NCBI GenBank assembly: GCA_022410635.1
Contig: JAJVDF010000364.1
Location: forward strand, 879,216-943,215
Origin: Tretioscincus oriximinensis
Lineage: Eukaryota; Chordata; Lepidosauria; Squamata; Gymnophthalmidae
Reading direction: 5' to 3'
Length of the DNA stretch: 64,000 bases
Part shown: positions 22,129-33,480 of the stretch, one piece after another
How positions within the stretch are numbered: the first letter of the stretch is position 1
Layout: each line of letters opens with the position of its first letter
Translations under genes and position numbers: made by a program
The notes under the pieces: model-generated
The model's database searches: none
Told to the model about the DNA's origin: nothing
The model's input: only the letters and a program-made list of their open reading frames with translations

Positions 22129-22790
22129 GTAGCCGTGTTAGTTTAGGTTGACCAGATGCCCCCTTTTAGGGGAGGGAAAACCCGGTTTTGGGGTGTCTAC
22201 CCCACCCTCCCGGGGGCGTGCACCATTTCCCCGGTTTTTGCTGAGGAAAAAAAAANTTAATTTTTTTTTGAATTTTTTTTTTGAAAAAAAATCACTGCAG
22301 TACTACTAGGGGGTTCTGGCATCTGGGACCCTCAGTAAAAAATAAAAATTCTCACACACTTCAAAACNTTCTCACACACACACACACAAATTATTTAAAA
22401 AAACAAAAACAAAAACGCTGTACCACCACTAGGGGTTCTGGAAACTGGGGCCAGCTTCTGAAGGCACTTTCCCCTCTGTAAAAAAATTAAAACATTCTGA
22501 TGTACTCCAAAAATTCTCAGTTTAAAAATTCTCGCACATTTAAAAATATTCTCATATGCTTCACCGATTTCCCAGGTGGGAATTTTGGAAGAGAATGCAT
22601 GAGGGTGGGTAATTTGTATATTTATGAATATGCAAATTAGCATTAATATTAGTTACCCCGGTTTGAGTCTCAGAAAATCTGGTNAGTATATGTTGGTTTG
22701 TGTCCAGAAAAACCTAGAAAGGAGGCCTAGTAGCACTTTAGAAATTAACAAGAAATAGGAGCTTTTGTAGACAAGATGCTGGGAAGCAAC
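22129..22790 (-). mobile_element. Hairpin repeat family H, copy split by a MITE
   Basis: The left piece 'agccgtgttagtt' (22131-22143) and the right piece starting at 22691 ('tggtttgtgtccagaaaaac', 'gcctagtagcactttagaaa', 'ttgtagacaaga') correspond to the family at 62117 and 33311. The foldback element at 22144-22690 lies between them. The stem-loop core is degraded in this copy. Confidence 0.45.
22144..22690. mobile_element. Foldback hAT-like element, long variant
   Basis: It begins TAGGTTGACCAGATGCCCCC. Its far end reverse-complements to 'ACCAGATTTTCTGAGACTCA'. Flanking octamers tgttagtt and tgttggtt (7 of 8) match a hAT-sized duplication. The interior (22290-22620) has repeated 'aaaattctc' units and a (CA)n run. 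It is related to the compact copies at 34189, 38929 and 51854. Confidence 0.6.
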
Positions 22791-22803
22791 ATACTTTAAA
22801 TGC

Positions 22804-22822
22804 TTTATTATTATTATTATTA

Positions 22823-22884
<62 letters not shown>

Positions 22885-22889
22885 ATTAA

Positions 22890-22921
<32 letters not shown>

Positions 22922-22980
22922 TTATTTATTTATTTATTTATTTATTATTTATTTATTATTTATTATTTATTATTTATTGA
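22804..22980. repeat. (ATT)n / (ATTT)n microsatellite
   Basis: About 115 bp of ATT units with minor interruptions (22804-22918) is followed by TTTA and TTATTTA units. On the minus strand this is an A-rich tail immediately downstream of the 22963-23361 reading frame. Confidence 0.95.
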
Positions 22981-23361
22981 GGAAAAATCAAAAGTGTACA
23001 CAGCAAATGAGACAATTATGCAATCCAAAACAGAATATTTTTTGGACATGTGGTAGTATGAGATACAAGTAAGGTCATTTTTGCTTTTGTCGGAATACCA
23101 GATCAGGAAGGTTTCCATGGGTTCTTCTTCTGTGGGATGCTGAAGTTTACAGAAGAACTTGTCCTCTCTTGTCTTCACAAGACAGAATATAGACTGAACT
23201 GAGACATCTGGAATGGTGACCTCCTCTAGTTCATGATAGATCTCTTTTTCAAGGTCTTCTACAAACGTATGNTATATTGCTACATGGCAGCATGCAGATG
23301 ACACATCTCCATGGTTTTGTAAACCAGAAGGGATCCATTTTAGCAACACAACAAAGCACAA
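22963..23361 (-). other. Unidentified 132-codon open frame, possible retrocopy
   Basis: Among frames outside recognised repeats this one looks most protein-like. Its middle (residues ~30-105) is mixed in composition and charge, with FVEDLEKEIYHELEEVTIPD, then CKLQHPTEEEPMETFLIWYS. One ambiguous base near 23272 gives one X. The apparent start Met need not be real. On its own strand it runs directly into an AATAAA-rich (AAT)n/(AAAT)n tract, as an old poly(A) tail would. No family was recognised. It could be a fragment of a processed pseudogene, an exon, or chance. Confidence 0.25.
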
Positions 23362-23582
23362 GGCTACAATGCCCCCCTGGGGGTTTCAAAGCTCAGGAAC
23401 ATTTGTTTGTATCATTGGAATGCTAACCTAGTGCAGATGGTCTTTTTTAATGCCAGAATTAAACACTCTCATCTTGAGATGGATTGCTTATTCCAGATTA
23501 CAGAACACAACACTCGGGAAAGTAAGTGCAGAAATAGGAGAAAATGCACACACTAATAATATATAATATTTTGAGGNAACTA

Positions 23583-23820
23583 TGCAGGGTGCTTCAAAAA
23601 ATGTATACAGACTTTGAACTTCCATAGAAAATTTATTTACTGTTCTACAAAGTTAAATTTCAGGATTTCCCAATTTGAACAGTATTAACATTTGTTATTT
23701 ACGTTTTATTTACATTGGACTTTAAGCTTTCTAATTTCCTGAAATTTAACTTTGTAGAACAGTAAATAAATTTTCTATGGAAGTTCAAAGTGTGTATACA
23801 TTTTTTTGAAGCACCCTGTA
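23583..23820. mobile_element. Mariner-type MITE with 83 bp TIRs
   Basis: It is flanked by TA dinucleotides (23581-23582, 23821-23822). The left arm 23583-23665 and right arm 23737-23820 are near-identical inverted repeats starting TRCAGGGTGCTTCAAAAA, with only about three differences. The 238 bp element has a ~70 bp centre and no coding capacity. CAGGGTG termini with a TA target are typical of Tc1/mariner derivatives. High arm identity implies recent arrival or hairpin-templated repair. Confidence 0.85.
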
Positions 23821-23822
23821 TA

Positions 23823-24680
23823 TAATGGGCATCACCTGACCATCTGGACACTTTTAATACCAATAAAATCTCTCTGCAGCTAGCAAACTCACTAGAAATG
23901 GCACTGTGGAGGAGGCATAAATGCTGTGGTCAATCACAATAAAAGAGACAGTNTGAAGTGCCTCAGAGATGGTAGTATGTGATTCTGTTCTTTCCCTAAT
24001 CCACTTTTTAAAATCACAGAATATTTATGGGACAGGGAAGGGCAAAGTGGTGTGTGAAAGATCCTATTTCTAAGCCATCTTGGAGTTGCCTGAGAGGTCC
24101 TTTTCCCATACGTACTTCTGACCCATTTTCAGTCCTGAAGAACTAGACTAAAGCAGGAAAAAAAGCTTTTCCTCTTGGTTTAGTGTAGTTTATCATGACT
24201 GAAGATTTTCTGACAGAACAGCACCAGTGATTTTTTACTTAAGGGATCACAACATCTATCTATAAATACACATAACGAAGAGCCCAGCATTCAAATTACA
24301 TTATTGTGCCAAACAAATAAGCAAGATTCCTGTGTGTGCTGTTAAAAATATTGTGATGGTTACTTGTTGTGTCTGAAGAGCAGAGGAAGAAGCATTGGAA
24401 CAAAAACTAAATAGGAAGGCTCTCTTATATACATAGTAATTTTCCAGTTTAGCTCCTACTTTTATCATCTGGTTAGTGCTAGGGCATTAGACAGCTGTGT
24501 TCAGCCTGAGGACAGACTCACCCAGGTTCAACACACCCTTGTGTACACCCAGAACTATCCCTGACAACACCTTTCCCATAACAAAACAAGAGACAAGTCA
24601 TCCTTTCGATCCCTTTTTTGTTCCTATAAATGCCTCAACAAGCCAGGAAACCCAGGATCCTTCAGTTAGACATGTCTGCA
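23823..24680. other. Unassigned stretch with a degraded palindrome
   Basis: At 24125-24215 a weak inverted pair ('tcagtcctgaagaactagac', 'tttatcatgactgaagattt') matches the palindromic family seen better at 50445-50534. Confidence 0.4.
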
Positions 24681-24682
24681 AA

Positions 24683-24900
24683 TATCTGAAGGGCTGTCAC
24701 AGAGCAGAAGGATTAGCCCTATTGTCATTAGCAGATGGAAGGACTAGAAGGGCTGGGATGAAATTGTAAGCGAGTAGATACAGTTTAGATATAAGAAAAA
24801 GCCTTTCTGACAGTAAAGGTGATCAACCAGTGGTGAGTGCTCCTTGGACCCAATNACTCTGGAAGTCCCTTCCAACTATATATATTATTCTTTGATCCAG
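24683..24900 (+). mobile_element. CR1 LINE 3' end
   Basis: A short coding remnant YLKGCHRAEG matches the CR1 ORF2 C-terminus. It is followed by UTR phrases 'aagcctttctgacagtaaag' and 'ctctggaagtcccttccaac', where CR1 normally ends near ATTCTATGATTC. It is truncated at both ends. Confidence 0.75.
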
Positions 24901-26368
24901 GCAAATCGAATTGTCAAATATACTCATCCCATAATCAGATAGGATGCAGAGAAAAAAAATAAGGTGATTTGATTCCCACCTGCAATTCAGAAACATTAAA
25001 AAATGACACACGTGAATGAAAATCCAGAAACTCTCTGAAATCTCTTTTCATTATGAAATGAAGGTAAATCATTCTGCAGGAGCAACAGGAAGAATTAGGG
25101 ACGATTTTAGCAGCTTCTCTCTGGAGGTTAACTAGGATTCCACATTATATAGTTTTCAGTGCCTAGTTAAACCTCACCCCATTNCCCAGGTCTTTGATTC
25201 TTAGCTTTTGCTTGGTTTTGTTCTGCTAAGGAGGGAAACTGCGAGACAGGGTTTATTTTAAATATATTTTAATAATTTGTATATTTTGTCCTTGTGTCAT
25301 TACATGCCTTGGGACCTGCTGGTGCAGGACAGATTCTTCCCAATGAGTCTACCAAATGTTAGAACTCTGTGTGCACTCTGTGTGGTTTTGCTCAGAGTAG
25401 AAATGCAAATTTATTTTGTAGTGAATGGTAATGTCACTTGGGTGTGCCCTCCTCTTTCAAAATATCAAGCTTCTATTCCTTAAGGTAAGCTTTAAACTAC
25501 GTGGACAGTGGAAAAATCTCTGGGAATGGCTCCAGAAGGAACTAAGAACTAATATATGTTAATCAAATGATTGGCTTTAGCATGTGCGCTTCAAAGTAGA
25601 TCTGCTTGCTTCTGACTTAGGGCTGGGCCACATGATGTTCACATACCCCATCTTTCACCTTTCACCTTGGAAGTTGAGACGAAAGCTCTGAATGAGAAGA
25701 ACTTTCATCATGCTGGAAAAGGCCCTGATGGTATGTCTTTTCTATCATGATGTCTACCATGAAACAGGTACGCAAGGTAATGTGTCTACAGCACCAGTGA
25801 AAGTACCTAAAGATGGTGTGCAACTCCAAAGTATTTGTCCTCTGTTCTGAGGAAAGGTTGCTCTAGAAAACAATTACAGATTCTCCAGCAATCTTCTCAG
25901 AGCATCGTAAGATAGTGAGCATTGAGTGGTTTGGGTTGCCATTCTCATTGGGCTTCTTCTGGGAATCTGCAACTGTACATTTGGTTGCAGCCTAAATCTC
26001 AAGAGAGCTTCAATAGTTTTTCTTGTGACTTTCATAGCCAACTGACAATAAAGTAGCATAAATGACATAAATGCATTGTGGACTTCTGCTTTTCTTGGTG
26101 CAGAATANAAAACATTTTTTAAAAAAATCGATACTTTGAGGGAGTCATGAGATTTTCATTATAGAGTTCTTATCTTTTCCTTCACTATTAACATCTCACT
26201 CACTCACTCACTCACACTCCCGAATTCATTATTGTTTCTGATTCTCAAATACTAATAGGAGCGCTACAATTATTTTTTATTCTATTCAAATATGATCCAG
26301 AAAATCACTGCTGTTTCTCCACATCAGCAATGAACTGCTGTTATCCTGAAAGTATTGCAAAACCCAGG
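24901..26368. other. Unassigned non-coding stretch
   Basis: A short (CACT)n run lies at 26193-26215. No gene or clear repeat was seen in about 1.4 kb. Confidence 0.4.
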
Positions 26369-26825
26369 GTGCGATCACACATCGCTTTCCTCATCCTTTG
26401 TTTATGTGAGTATGGCTTGACTGCCACATGTTCAGTGGGACTCATGCCACACTAGCATAAGGAAAGAGCAAAAAGGTATATATTGCACTATATAAAAACA
26501 TCAGGGGAAATAAACTTTCACAGTGCTTTTCCCCACAACATTACTGTGTGCCACAATGTTACTGTGCTCTGTCAGCTGAAACACATGCAGTCATCAAAAA
26601 GCACGACCGTGCATATATAAATGGCACCAAACACGCACATCTGGAGATTTTGCCCTGTTGAAATACCTGGATATGCAGCAGCAGATGCCGATGTCAGGTA
26701 AACGCATGAAGCATTTCTCAAGCTGCTGCCTCAACCATGCGAGCAGCAAAGAAAACTTCACTTAATTACGTTTATTACGTGATAATTGCTTGCAGTGTGA
26801 TCAAGTTAATAGACGAGCCCAAGAC
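26369..26825. mobile_element. Possible hAT-like element
   Basis: The start CAGGGTGCGATCACACATCG and a distal 'ttgcagtgtgatcaagttaa' are loosely inverted, and CAGGG is a common hAT start. No target duplication or coding sequence was confirmed. Confidence 0.25.
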
Positions 26826-27711
26826 ATTTTTCTAGGAGGAGGAGAAGGAAGGGAAGGAAGGAGGAGACTGAAACGTCCTAAATTGGCGGCTGTAGCACTG
26901 ATGAAAAGCAATAATGCCCCCAGTATTTATATTGCCTGCTTTTCTGAGTGAAGTACAATTCACTGTCTTTTTAAAAAACCTTCCAANCACTTTGCTGGGG
27001 AGAAGTTAGGTTGAGAGATGATGACTTCCCCAGTGGCATCAAACAGGCTTATNTAGCTGAGCAGATATCCTTATTTCTTGCCCAAGATCTTCAATGTCAG
27101 AGCGAGTAAATTGGAAATGTAGTTTGCAATAGCAATTAGCATCAGCTCTTTCGCCTGGCTTCTGCTGAGGTTAACAGCAGCCTTTCCTACTTCATTCTCA
27201 TATACTATACCATGGTGCTGTAAAATCTTTAATAATCTGTTTGAGGGGGGGAAATCACAGTCCAGTTCGGTTTCTATACATCCATGCATTCCATGCTTCA
27301 GTTGAGAATTTTTTAATGTGACCTGGACTCTTGTGCTGCAGTCATCAACTCTGATTTATGCAGTACATAGTGGGCTGGATAATTGGACCTTTTGGGACAT
27401 CCTCATCAGACCCCTCCTTATGCTTTAGTTACTTTGTATTGCACAGAGAGATATTTGGATAACCGAGTAGTATTTTGGCTTTGGTACATTGATTTTATAT
27501 CTCATTTATGCATGGAAATTTATTCCATGCTAGGAAAAGGTCTAGGGGCTTCTCATGCAAACGTTGGGATAGAGGAAGCACTGCTTTCTACTCTAGGTTG
27601 CATCAACCATGTGAATAAAGCATTAGATTGCTACCCCACTGTACCATACTTGATGGTGAGGTTCATTGGTGTGCCACTGCGTTTGCTCCAGGGCTATTCC
27701 CAGACAGGTTA
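26826..27711. other. Unassigned non-coding stretch
   Basis: A purine-rich AGGAGGAGAAGGAAGGGAAG run starts near 26835. A 109-codon plus frame (27383-27712) has no recognised family. Confidence 0.4.
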
Positions 27712-28097
27712 GGCTCAGTGGTGCATTATGGTTAACAGTTTGGTGTTTCAACAGGGATATGGAAAGAGTGTGAGGCCCATGTGTTGGCCATGGAGAGGGA
27801 AGGGCTCCCTCTTGGCTTCAGCTTTAGCCAACCCAGCTGTTTGAAAGCAAAGACATTTAGTAAGTAGATTAATGGGTTTCACCACAACTTGGTGGAGAAA
27901 ATAGAAAAATAACATTGAAAGCTCCTTTTATCTTTTTGTACTTTTAAAATAATTTTACAGATGGAATTGTAATATGTGATTGCCGGTTGATATGGTCTTT
28001 TGACTAATCGCTAATAAAATCAATACCTTGAAAGCTGTACTTTCAGGTGAGAAGAGTGAGGTATAAAAACCAAATTCTTTTCCTCCTCCTCCTTCTT
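27712..28097 (+). mobile_element. tRNA-derived SINE split by a 104 bp insertion
   Basis: The head is degraded. The body shows 'gctttagccaacccagctgt' and 'caccacaacttggtggagaa'; the tail resumes 'tttcaggtgagaagagtgag' and 'gtataaaaaccaaattcttt', ending in a TCC/TTC tail. The break is flanked by a 9 bp duplication. Confidence 0.7.
27924..28027 (+). mobile_element. 104 bp retroelement tail nested in a SINE
   Basis: Bounded by perfect ttgaaagct duplications (27915-27923, 28028-28036). The insert ends 'atcgctaataaaatcaatac', a 3' terminus style typical of a LINE or LINE-dependent SINE. The family is not identified. Confidence 0.5.
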
Positions 28098-31000
28098 GTT
28101 ATGGAGGCATAAGAAAGAATATTATCGAAATAGTTCTCACCCTGGGAACTCGAAAGATGAGGAAGTTTCATTTCTTGGTATCAATGGTTCCAGTACCAGT
28201 AGATCCAGTAGCAGCAGGGACTGGGGAATGATAGGCCATGCCAATGCAGAGGGCCCTTTCCCATTCCAAAGGCAATCTTAACCAATCTGGGTCTGGTTGC
28301 GTAACCCAGGTCAAGAAGTCCTGCCCTGGCAAAGAATAATTGAGGTAAGTACAAGAGGTTTTTATATCTTTGTTTCTTATGATATGATTAATGCCAGACT
28401 TTCTTGGGTCATCCAGCCTGCATTTAATACCAAGTTCCACCTTTACCTCCTTCAGAATTTGTCAGATACAAATTAGCACCATCTCATTGACTTCCTCCCA
28501 CGTTGTTCTGGGTCTGTCTCCAATCTCTGCTTTCCCGCCCCACTAATGAACTTTCAGATAGGGAGCTGCCCTTATCAGATTTTTTATTCTTTTAAATGTG
28601 TGTGTGTATGTATTTATAATCTGTGAAAGGTGGGAGTAAATGTATCACCGCTCAACTTTGTTTTTGTCATTTTCTCCCCTTCGTAATAGATACTCCTGCC
28701 AAAAATGGTCTTTTAGCACCTGAAGACTAACAAAGGTAGACGGATTTAGGTTTTTGATGTTGTTCAGTCCCTTACTATCATATAAGTCATATAAGGGCCA
28801 GAGAATGAGAGAAAGAGAAGACAGAGAATTAAAGATATTATGATAGGATTATTGAAAATGCTGAGTCAGTTTCAAGGCTAATTATTTGTTCAGTTTCATG
28901 TCTACGGAAAGGTTAAGCATAAGCTGAAAGTAACATCGATGCTGATTTCCAAATGCATTAAGATGTTGTCAGGTATTTCCAAACAGAGCTGGCTCCAGGG
29001 TTTTTGTAACCTTCGGGCAATGTGCCATGTTCGGTGCTTTCTTATGCCCTATATAAAGCCAGAAGAGCTGCAAATTAAAAATATTTTCAGTTCTACCCAT
29101 AAGAAATGATGGCTGGGGACTATTCCTTCTTGGTCACAGGGAAGGGTAGGTTATTTATCCAGCATTCACACAATGAGCATAACAACATTCCTATTCCTGG
29201 CCCAGGGCAAACATTGACACAAGATGTTTTCGGTCCAGACATGCTCAGACCACCTCTGTTGCACCTTCTTCTTGCACAATGGAAGCAAGGAGGCTGTTGG
29301 ATTAAAGTTGCTGTCTGGACTTCTCAGATTACTCTTCCACTCTGCAACTGGTGGTGGGCTTCTTAAAATAAGGATGCAACCACACACTGCTTTTATCACA
29401 CTATTGTAGTATGATTCTGGGGAATTTGTCACATCAGAAAAAGCTGGTTATGCTTTATCTAGCTAGTAGTTTAATGCAGCTTTTTTAGAATAAAGTCCAG
29501 TCACAGTGCTATGATGCACCATGTGGAGATCGCCTGCAGGAGCTTCTGAGATCCAGCCCTGCTTCATGATCCTAAAGAGGAAGTGGCCCCATCTCCTCCT
29601 GACTCACTCCATCTGTATTGGAATAAAGTAAAAATGGTTGCCTAGACCAGGATAGTGGCAAAGCTGTTTTTACAGGGATCTTGTCATTTCAGAAATGGCT
29701 AGCCTGGCCCAGAAGGAGATCCAGAAAAGTGCAGACCTCCATGTTGGTTTTTGTGTGGGGACGCATTTTAGCATTGCATGAAACTGCGTTGCTGAAATGA
29801 ATGCCTAAAGGGAACCAAGTGCTGGTCACGCATAAAGCACCTCAGTCATGGGTAATTGGATTGAATAACAGAGCAAGCAGGATCCCCCCACCCTGATTTA
29901 TTGCAGTTCTTCAGAATTGGAGATGGTTTAAAATTGTGTGACCAGGCCCCAAGAAGTGAACTTAGAAGTGGCTCCAAAGATTACACAGTCTTTGGGGATG
30001 GCACAAGTGCCTGTCTGAAGATAGTTTTCCAAATGCAAAAGTCTTATGCTAGAACTGTGAAATCCTTTTTGCCATTGGAAGAGCTGTAACATAATTCAGT
30101 CAGACCAAGAAGGTAAAATACTCTGGGAGGACAAAAAATACTGTACTTCTTTTTACATTTGCTCCCCAAAAGGAAAAAAGAAATATAATTCACCATGGCA
30201 GACAATCAGTCTACCTATACTTATTGTCTCCCCCACCCCTTCCTCATACTTCTTAAATTTTTTGCATCTTCATATAATATGCCAATCAAACAGCTCTTGG
30301 TCTAAAACCAGTCACTAATTTGAATGTAATTAATATCTACTATAAGAAAAAAACTAAAAAAACAAGCCTTTATGACTCTTGGCACATAACACATAGTTGG
30401 ATGAAGACTGGCTGACTTCAGCAGAAAATTAGATCAAGCTCATAAAGAGTCATAAAGCTCAAGCGAAAGCAACTTNCAACTTCACAAGAGATGTGCTTGT
30501 ATACGCCAGCAAAAGAGAAGTTTTGAGATTCAATAAGCTTGGAAACTAAGGCTGCATCCCCACATCACTTATTTATTCCACTATAGCTGGATATTCTACA
30601 ATAAAGCACTGTGGGGACGGATTTATTCCAGAATAAATATATATAACTTGTACATCTGGAAGAGGCATTTGGCTTAAGAGGCATTTGGGCACGTTTGAGA
30701 AACATTATCTTAATCTTTGAGAAAAATAGATATATCAGTATTTAACAACTCTTGGGTGCTTCCAGATTTTTTAATGATTCTATGGAATGATTATGGGAAG
30801 GTCTAATATTCTCTTTTTTCTTCCTAGTACTTATGTTCTGCTTCTTCGGTGAAAGATGAGATCCTCTCACCAGGAACAAATCATGTGATATGTTCCATAA
30901 ATTCCACCCTGCTTTCAGCCCGCCAGACATGCAAAATCCACACTGGCATGTGGATGGCCAAGCTGTGAGATATAAACCAGAGTAAAGCTCAATGAAGTCA

Positions 31001-32116
31001 GGGCCTATATTTCTTTCTTTATTTACTTTCCCAAATACTTACTATGAACTTTTGTAGTGTCTTTCCCCACAAACCATTAAAACTGTCCTCCTAAACAGTC
31101 ATGTTTTTGTTTCTTCTTTCTGTACCAGTTATCCAACCCTTGAGTGTTTCTACTCTTTCTCCTACTCATTCCCCATTAGACCTGTTTCTTTGCTTTGCAT
31201 ACTGATTGATTGCCTGCAAGCCCTGACCCCAAGGTTGAGTTTGCTTTTCCTTCCCCAAAGTCAAATCTTCAAATTAGTCTTGCAATTTCTTTAATTAACT
31301 GCCAAAAGAAGAAAAGAAAATACATTACACTCAGCCGTAATTGCAACCATAATTAAATATATCACATATTTCAAATTTTGAAAGCTTTGGGGCAACATTG
31401 GTTGCCGTGTCCTTGTTCCTGATAGCTTCTCCACCATGTCTATTATGGCAAACAGGTCTATCCCCCGAATGAGGTGCCTGGTTGCAGCACATGTAAGCTT
31501 CATTGCCCTTGGTGCTAGAAATCTGTTCCAAGGACTCTCTGTCCTGCATCTCTGATCCATGGATCTCTAAGACGGGTCCAGAGCATGATGTGACTGCAAA
31601 CAGTGCATGTGCTCTCCAGTTGTACCAGCCACAATGACCCATTCCCAAAGGACAGTTATAGCCTGAAATACAAGGTCATGCCTGCACGACATATTGGGGT
31701 TGCATATGAAAGCCCTATGCATAATGCAGAATGAAAGCAGAAAAAAAGCATGCGAGTTTCTTATTTTTGTACTAAGCATTATAGCACATCAATGCATACA
31801 GGCGAATGCTTAGAGCAACAAATTGGGAAACTATAATCGTGCTTATAACCAAATATCTGTTCATTTAGAAAATGCCTACTGACTGTACTTTACCTATGGT
31901 CTTAGAGTATGAATAGATTTTTATTGTAGCTTTGATTTATCTGTATTCATGAATACAGCTCAAGCACCCAAGTATAGAATATATAACAAATGTTAAACAT
32001 ATGCACATACGGATATCATGCCTTAACCTCACTCTTCAGCAGAAACAACATTATCTCCTAGTGAAACTATCGCCATAGTAATGGTTGGGAACTGAGACAA
32101 GGTTGGCTGAAAATGT
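28098..32116. other. 4 kb largely unassigned stretch
   Basis: A (GT)n run lies near 28595-28610. At 30549-30650 'ggctgcatccccacatcact' and 'tttattccagaataaat' resemble the ends of family W (41978, 53138) and may be another copy. Reading frames here are all under 110 codons with no recognised domain. Confidence 0.4.
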
Positions 32117-32180
32117 TTACCTGATTTAATCTACTTCAGTAGAAGTGGNTTAGCTTGCTCTATCTTAGGCCCTGTTTACA
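32117..32180 (+). repeat. Short dispersed repeat Z, copy 1
   Basis: 'cctgatttaatctacttcag', 'tagaagtgg' and 'ttagcttgctctatcttagg' recur at 46481-46541 and 47133-47205. An internal dyad ACTTCAGTAGAAGT is visible. It is probably the end of a MITE. Confidence 0.5.
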
Positions 32181-32187
32181 CAGAAGA

Positions 32188-32305
32188 ACAACAGGATTTT
32201 TATAGCCCACATTTCTCACCTGGAGGGACTCAAAGCAGCTTACAAGCTTTATTTTTTGGCCAAAGGCTTACATTCTCTCTTTCCCTGCCAGCTGCTATGG
32301 TGCAC
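32188..32305 (-). mobile_element. SINE 3' end (Bov-B-like tail), truncated
   Basis: The reverse complement shows 'gcttgtaagctgctttgagt' and a GAGAAATGTGGGCTATAAAA-like tail. The body stops at 'gccagctgctatggtg' near 32300. Confidence 0.65.
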
Positions 32306-32800
32306 GCCAGAGGCGGAGCTTCGGCAAAAGCCTTAAAAGGCTGCATTGTGTGCCGCTGCACTGTTTGCTGACCTGTGAAGACGAGCATTGAGACTGAGCT
32401 GCTGCTGGTGCCTTCTCGCTCGTCTTCATCGCGTGCGCCCACCTTGTGGTGCGAACCTAGGCAGCAGCCCTTCTGCTTGTGGCCGCCCCGGTCACCTGCT
32501 CTTGGTTCCAACAGTTCTTTTAAGGGCTATCTATATCTCCTGCTTGCAGGAGCAAGCAATCTGTGAACTTGGAGCCCTGTTTGTCTCCAAAGTTTAATTA
32601 AGTTGCGAAGCTTCTTGGGCTTTGTTGCCTAAGAGCTTTGGCTTGCTGCATCCTAGGCTGCAAGGCAGAGTCTCTGCCCCAGTAGGGAGCTNAGTAGTTT
32701 GGGCACCAACTTTTGTAATTCTGCAGCAGAGCCCTGTCTCTGGCTCCAAGCTGTCAGAGAGTTTAGGGGCTAGGACTTGCACTACAGGCATTTAGGTTTT
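32285..32800. other. GC- and CpG-richer patch of unknown origin
   Basis: From 32300 to 32520 CpG dinucleotides are clearly more frequent than in the surrounding AT-rich sequence ('gcggagcttcggc', 'cgctcgtcttcatcgcgtgc', 'ggccgccccggtcacc'). Short inverted pairs such as AAGCCTTAAAAGGCT (32330) occur. It could be an LTR, a young GC-rich repeat or a small CpG island. No gene start was recognised. Confidence 0.35.
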
Positions 32801-32939
32801 TGGTTATAGTTTTGATAGTTTTTTAGTGTCCCTTATTTTTATGAAATGTCCCTTATTTTTAGGAGCATGTCCCATATTTCACTTATCAAAAGGTGGCAAT
32901 CCTACTTACATGGGGCAACATTTCATATACACCAGTCTA

Positions 32940-33128
32940 GTTTATTTGTTTATTTATTTACGTTTCTATTCTGCTCTATACCCAAAGATTTCAGGGTGGT
33001 TTACAACAAAAACACAGTTAATATATTAAAAAAACAGCAGGGTCTAAAAGTAGGGAAGGTCGGTTTTCTCAGCTGAGGGCCAGGCCAAAGAGGTGCATCT
33101 TCAAGCATTTTCTCAATGCGCACTGAGA
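32940..33128 (-). mobile_element. L2-type LINE 3' end
   Basis: The plus strand starts 'tttatttgtttatttattta', then 'ctctatacccaaagatttca' and 'ggccaaagaggtgcatcttc', the inverse of the RRSLKTHLFxLAFG codons and 3' UTR. Confidence 0.75.
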
Positions 33129-33142
33129 TAGTGATATATCAC

Positions 33143-33480
33143 TATGCTATAGTAGTCAGAGTGTGAGACTCTTATCTGGAAGTCTCCCAGATCCATTCTG
33201 CCCTTCTCCACAAATGCCAGCTGGGTGACCTTGGGCTACTCACAGTTCTTTGGAGTTCTTTTAGCCCCACCTACTTCACAAGGTGNTTATTATAAAGAGA
33301 AGAACAGAAGGTCCAGCAAAGGAGCTAGCAGCACTTTGAGACTAACTTGAGAAAAGTGGTTGGCATAAGCTTTCGTAGNCATGTCTACTTCTTCAGATGA
33401 ACAGAAGGTTATGTAAGCCATTTTGATTCCCTTTGGGTTGAGAAAAGCGGGATATAAACTCTTCTCCTTCTCTTCCAATC
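33143..33480 (+). mobile_element. Sauria-type SINE with nested family H unit
   Basis: The head is 'gctatagtagtcagagtgtg', the body 'agctgggtgaccttgggcta' and 'agccccacctacttcacaag', and the tail 'attttgattccctttgggtt' with 'gagaaaagcgggatataaac'. It is interrupted at 33311-33398 by an 88 bp repeat. Confidence 0.8.
33311..33398 (-). mobile_element. Family H unit, 88 bp, hammerhead-like core
   Basis: Perfect 9 bp duplications gaacagaag (33302-33310, 33399-33407) bound it exactly. On the minus strand it reads CTGAAGA (33396-33390), A, then a GTAGAC...GNCTAC stem, then GAAA (33374-33371). These are the conserved elements of a hammerhead ribozyme core (CUGANGA, stem II, GAAA). The remainder matches the arm of the 62117 element. 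Confidence 0.6.

Noticed and set aside
32300..32600. CpG island promoter of a gene
   Set aside because: There is no first exon, splice donor with open frame, or downstream coding exon that I can support, so only the composition is reported.
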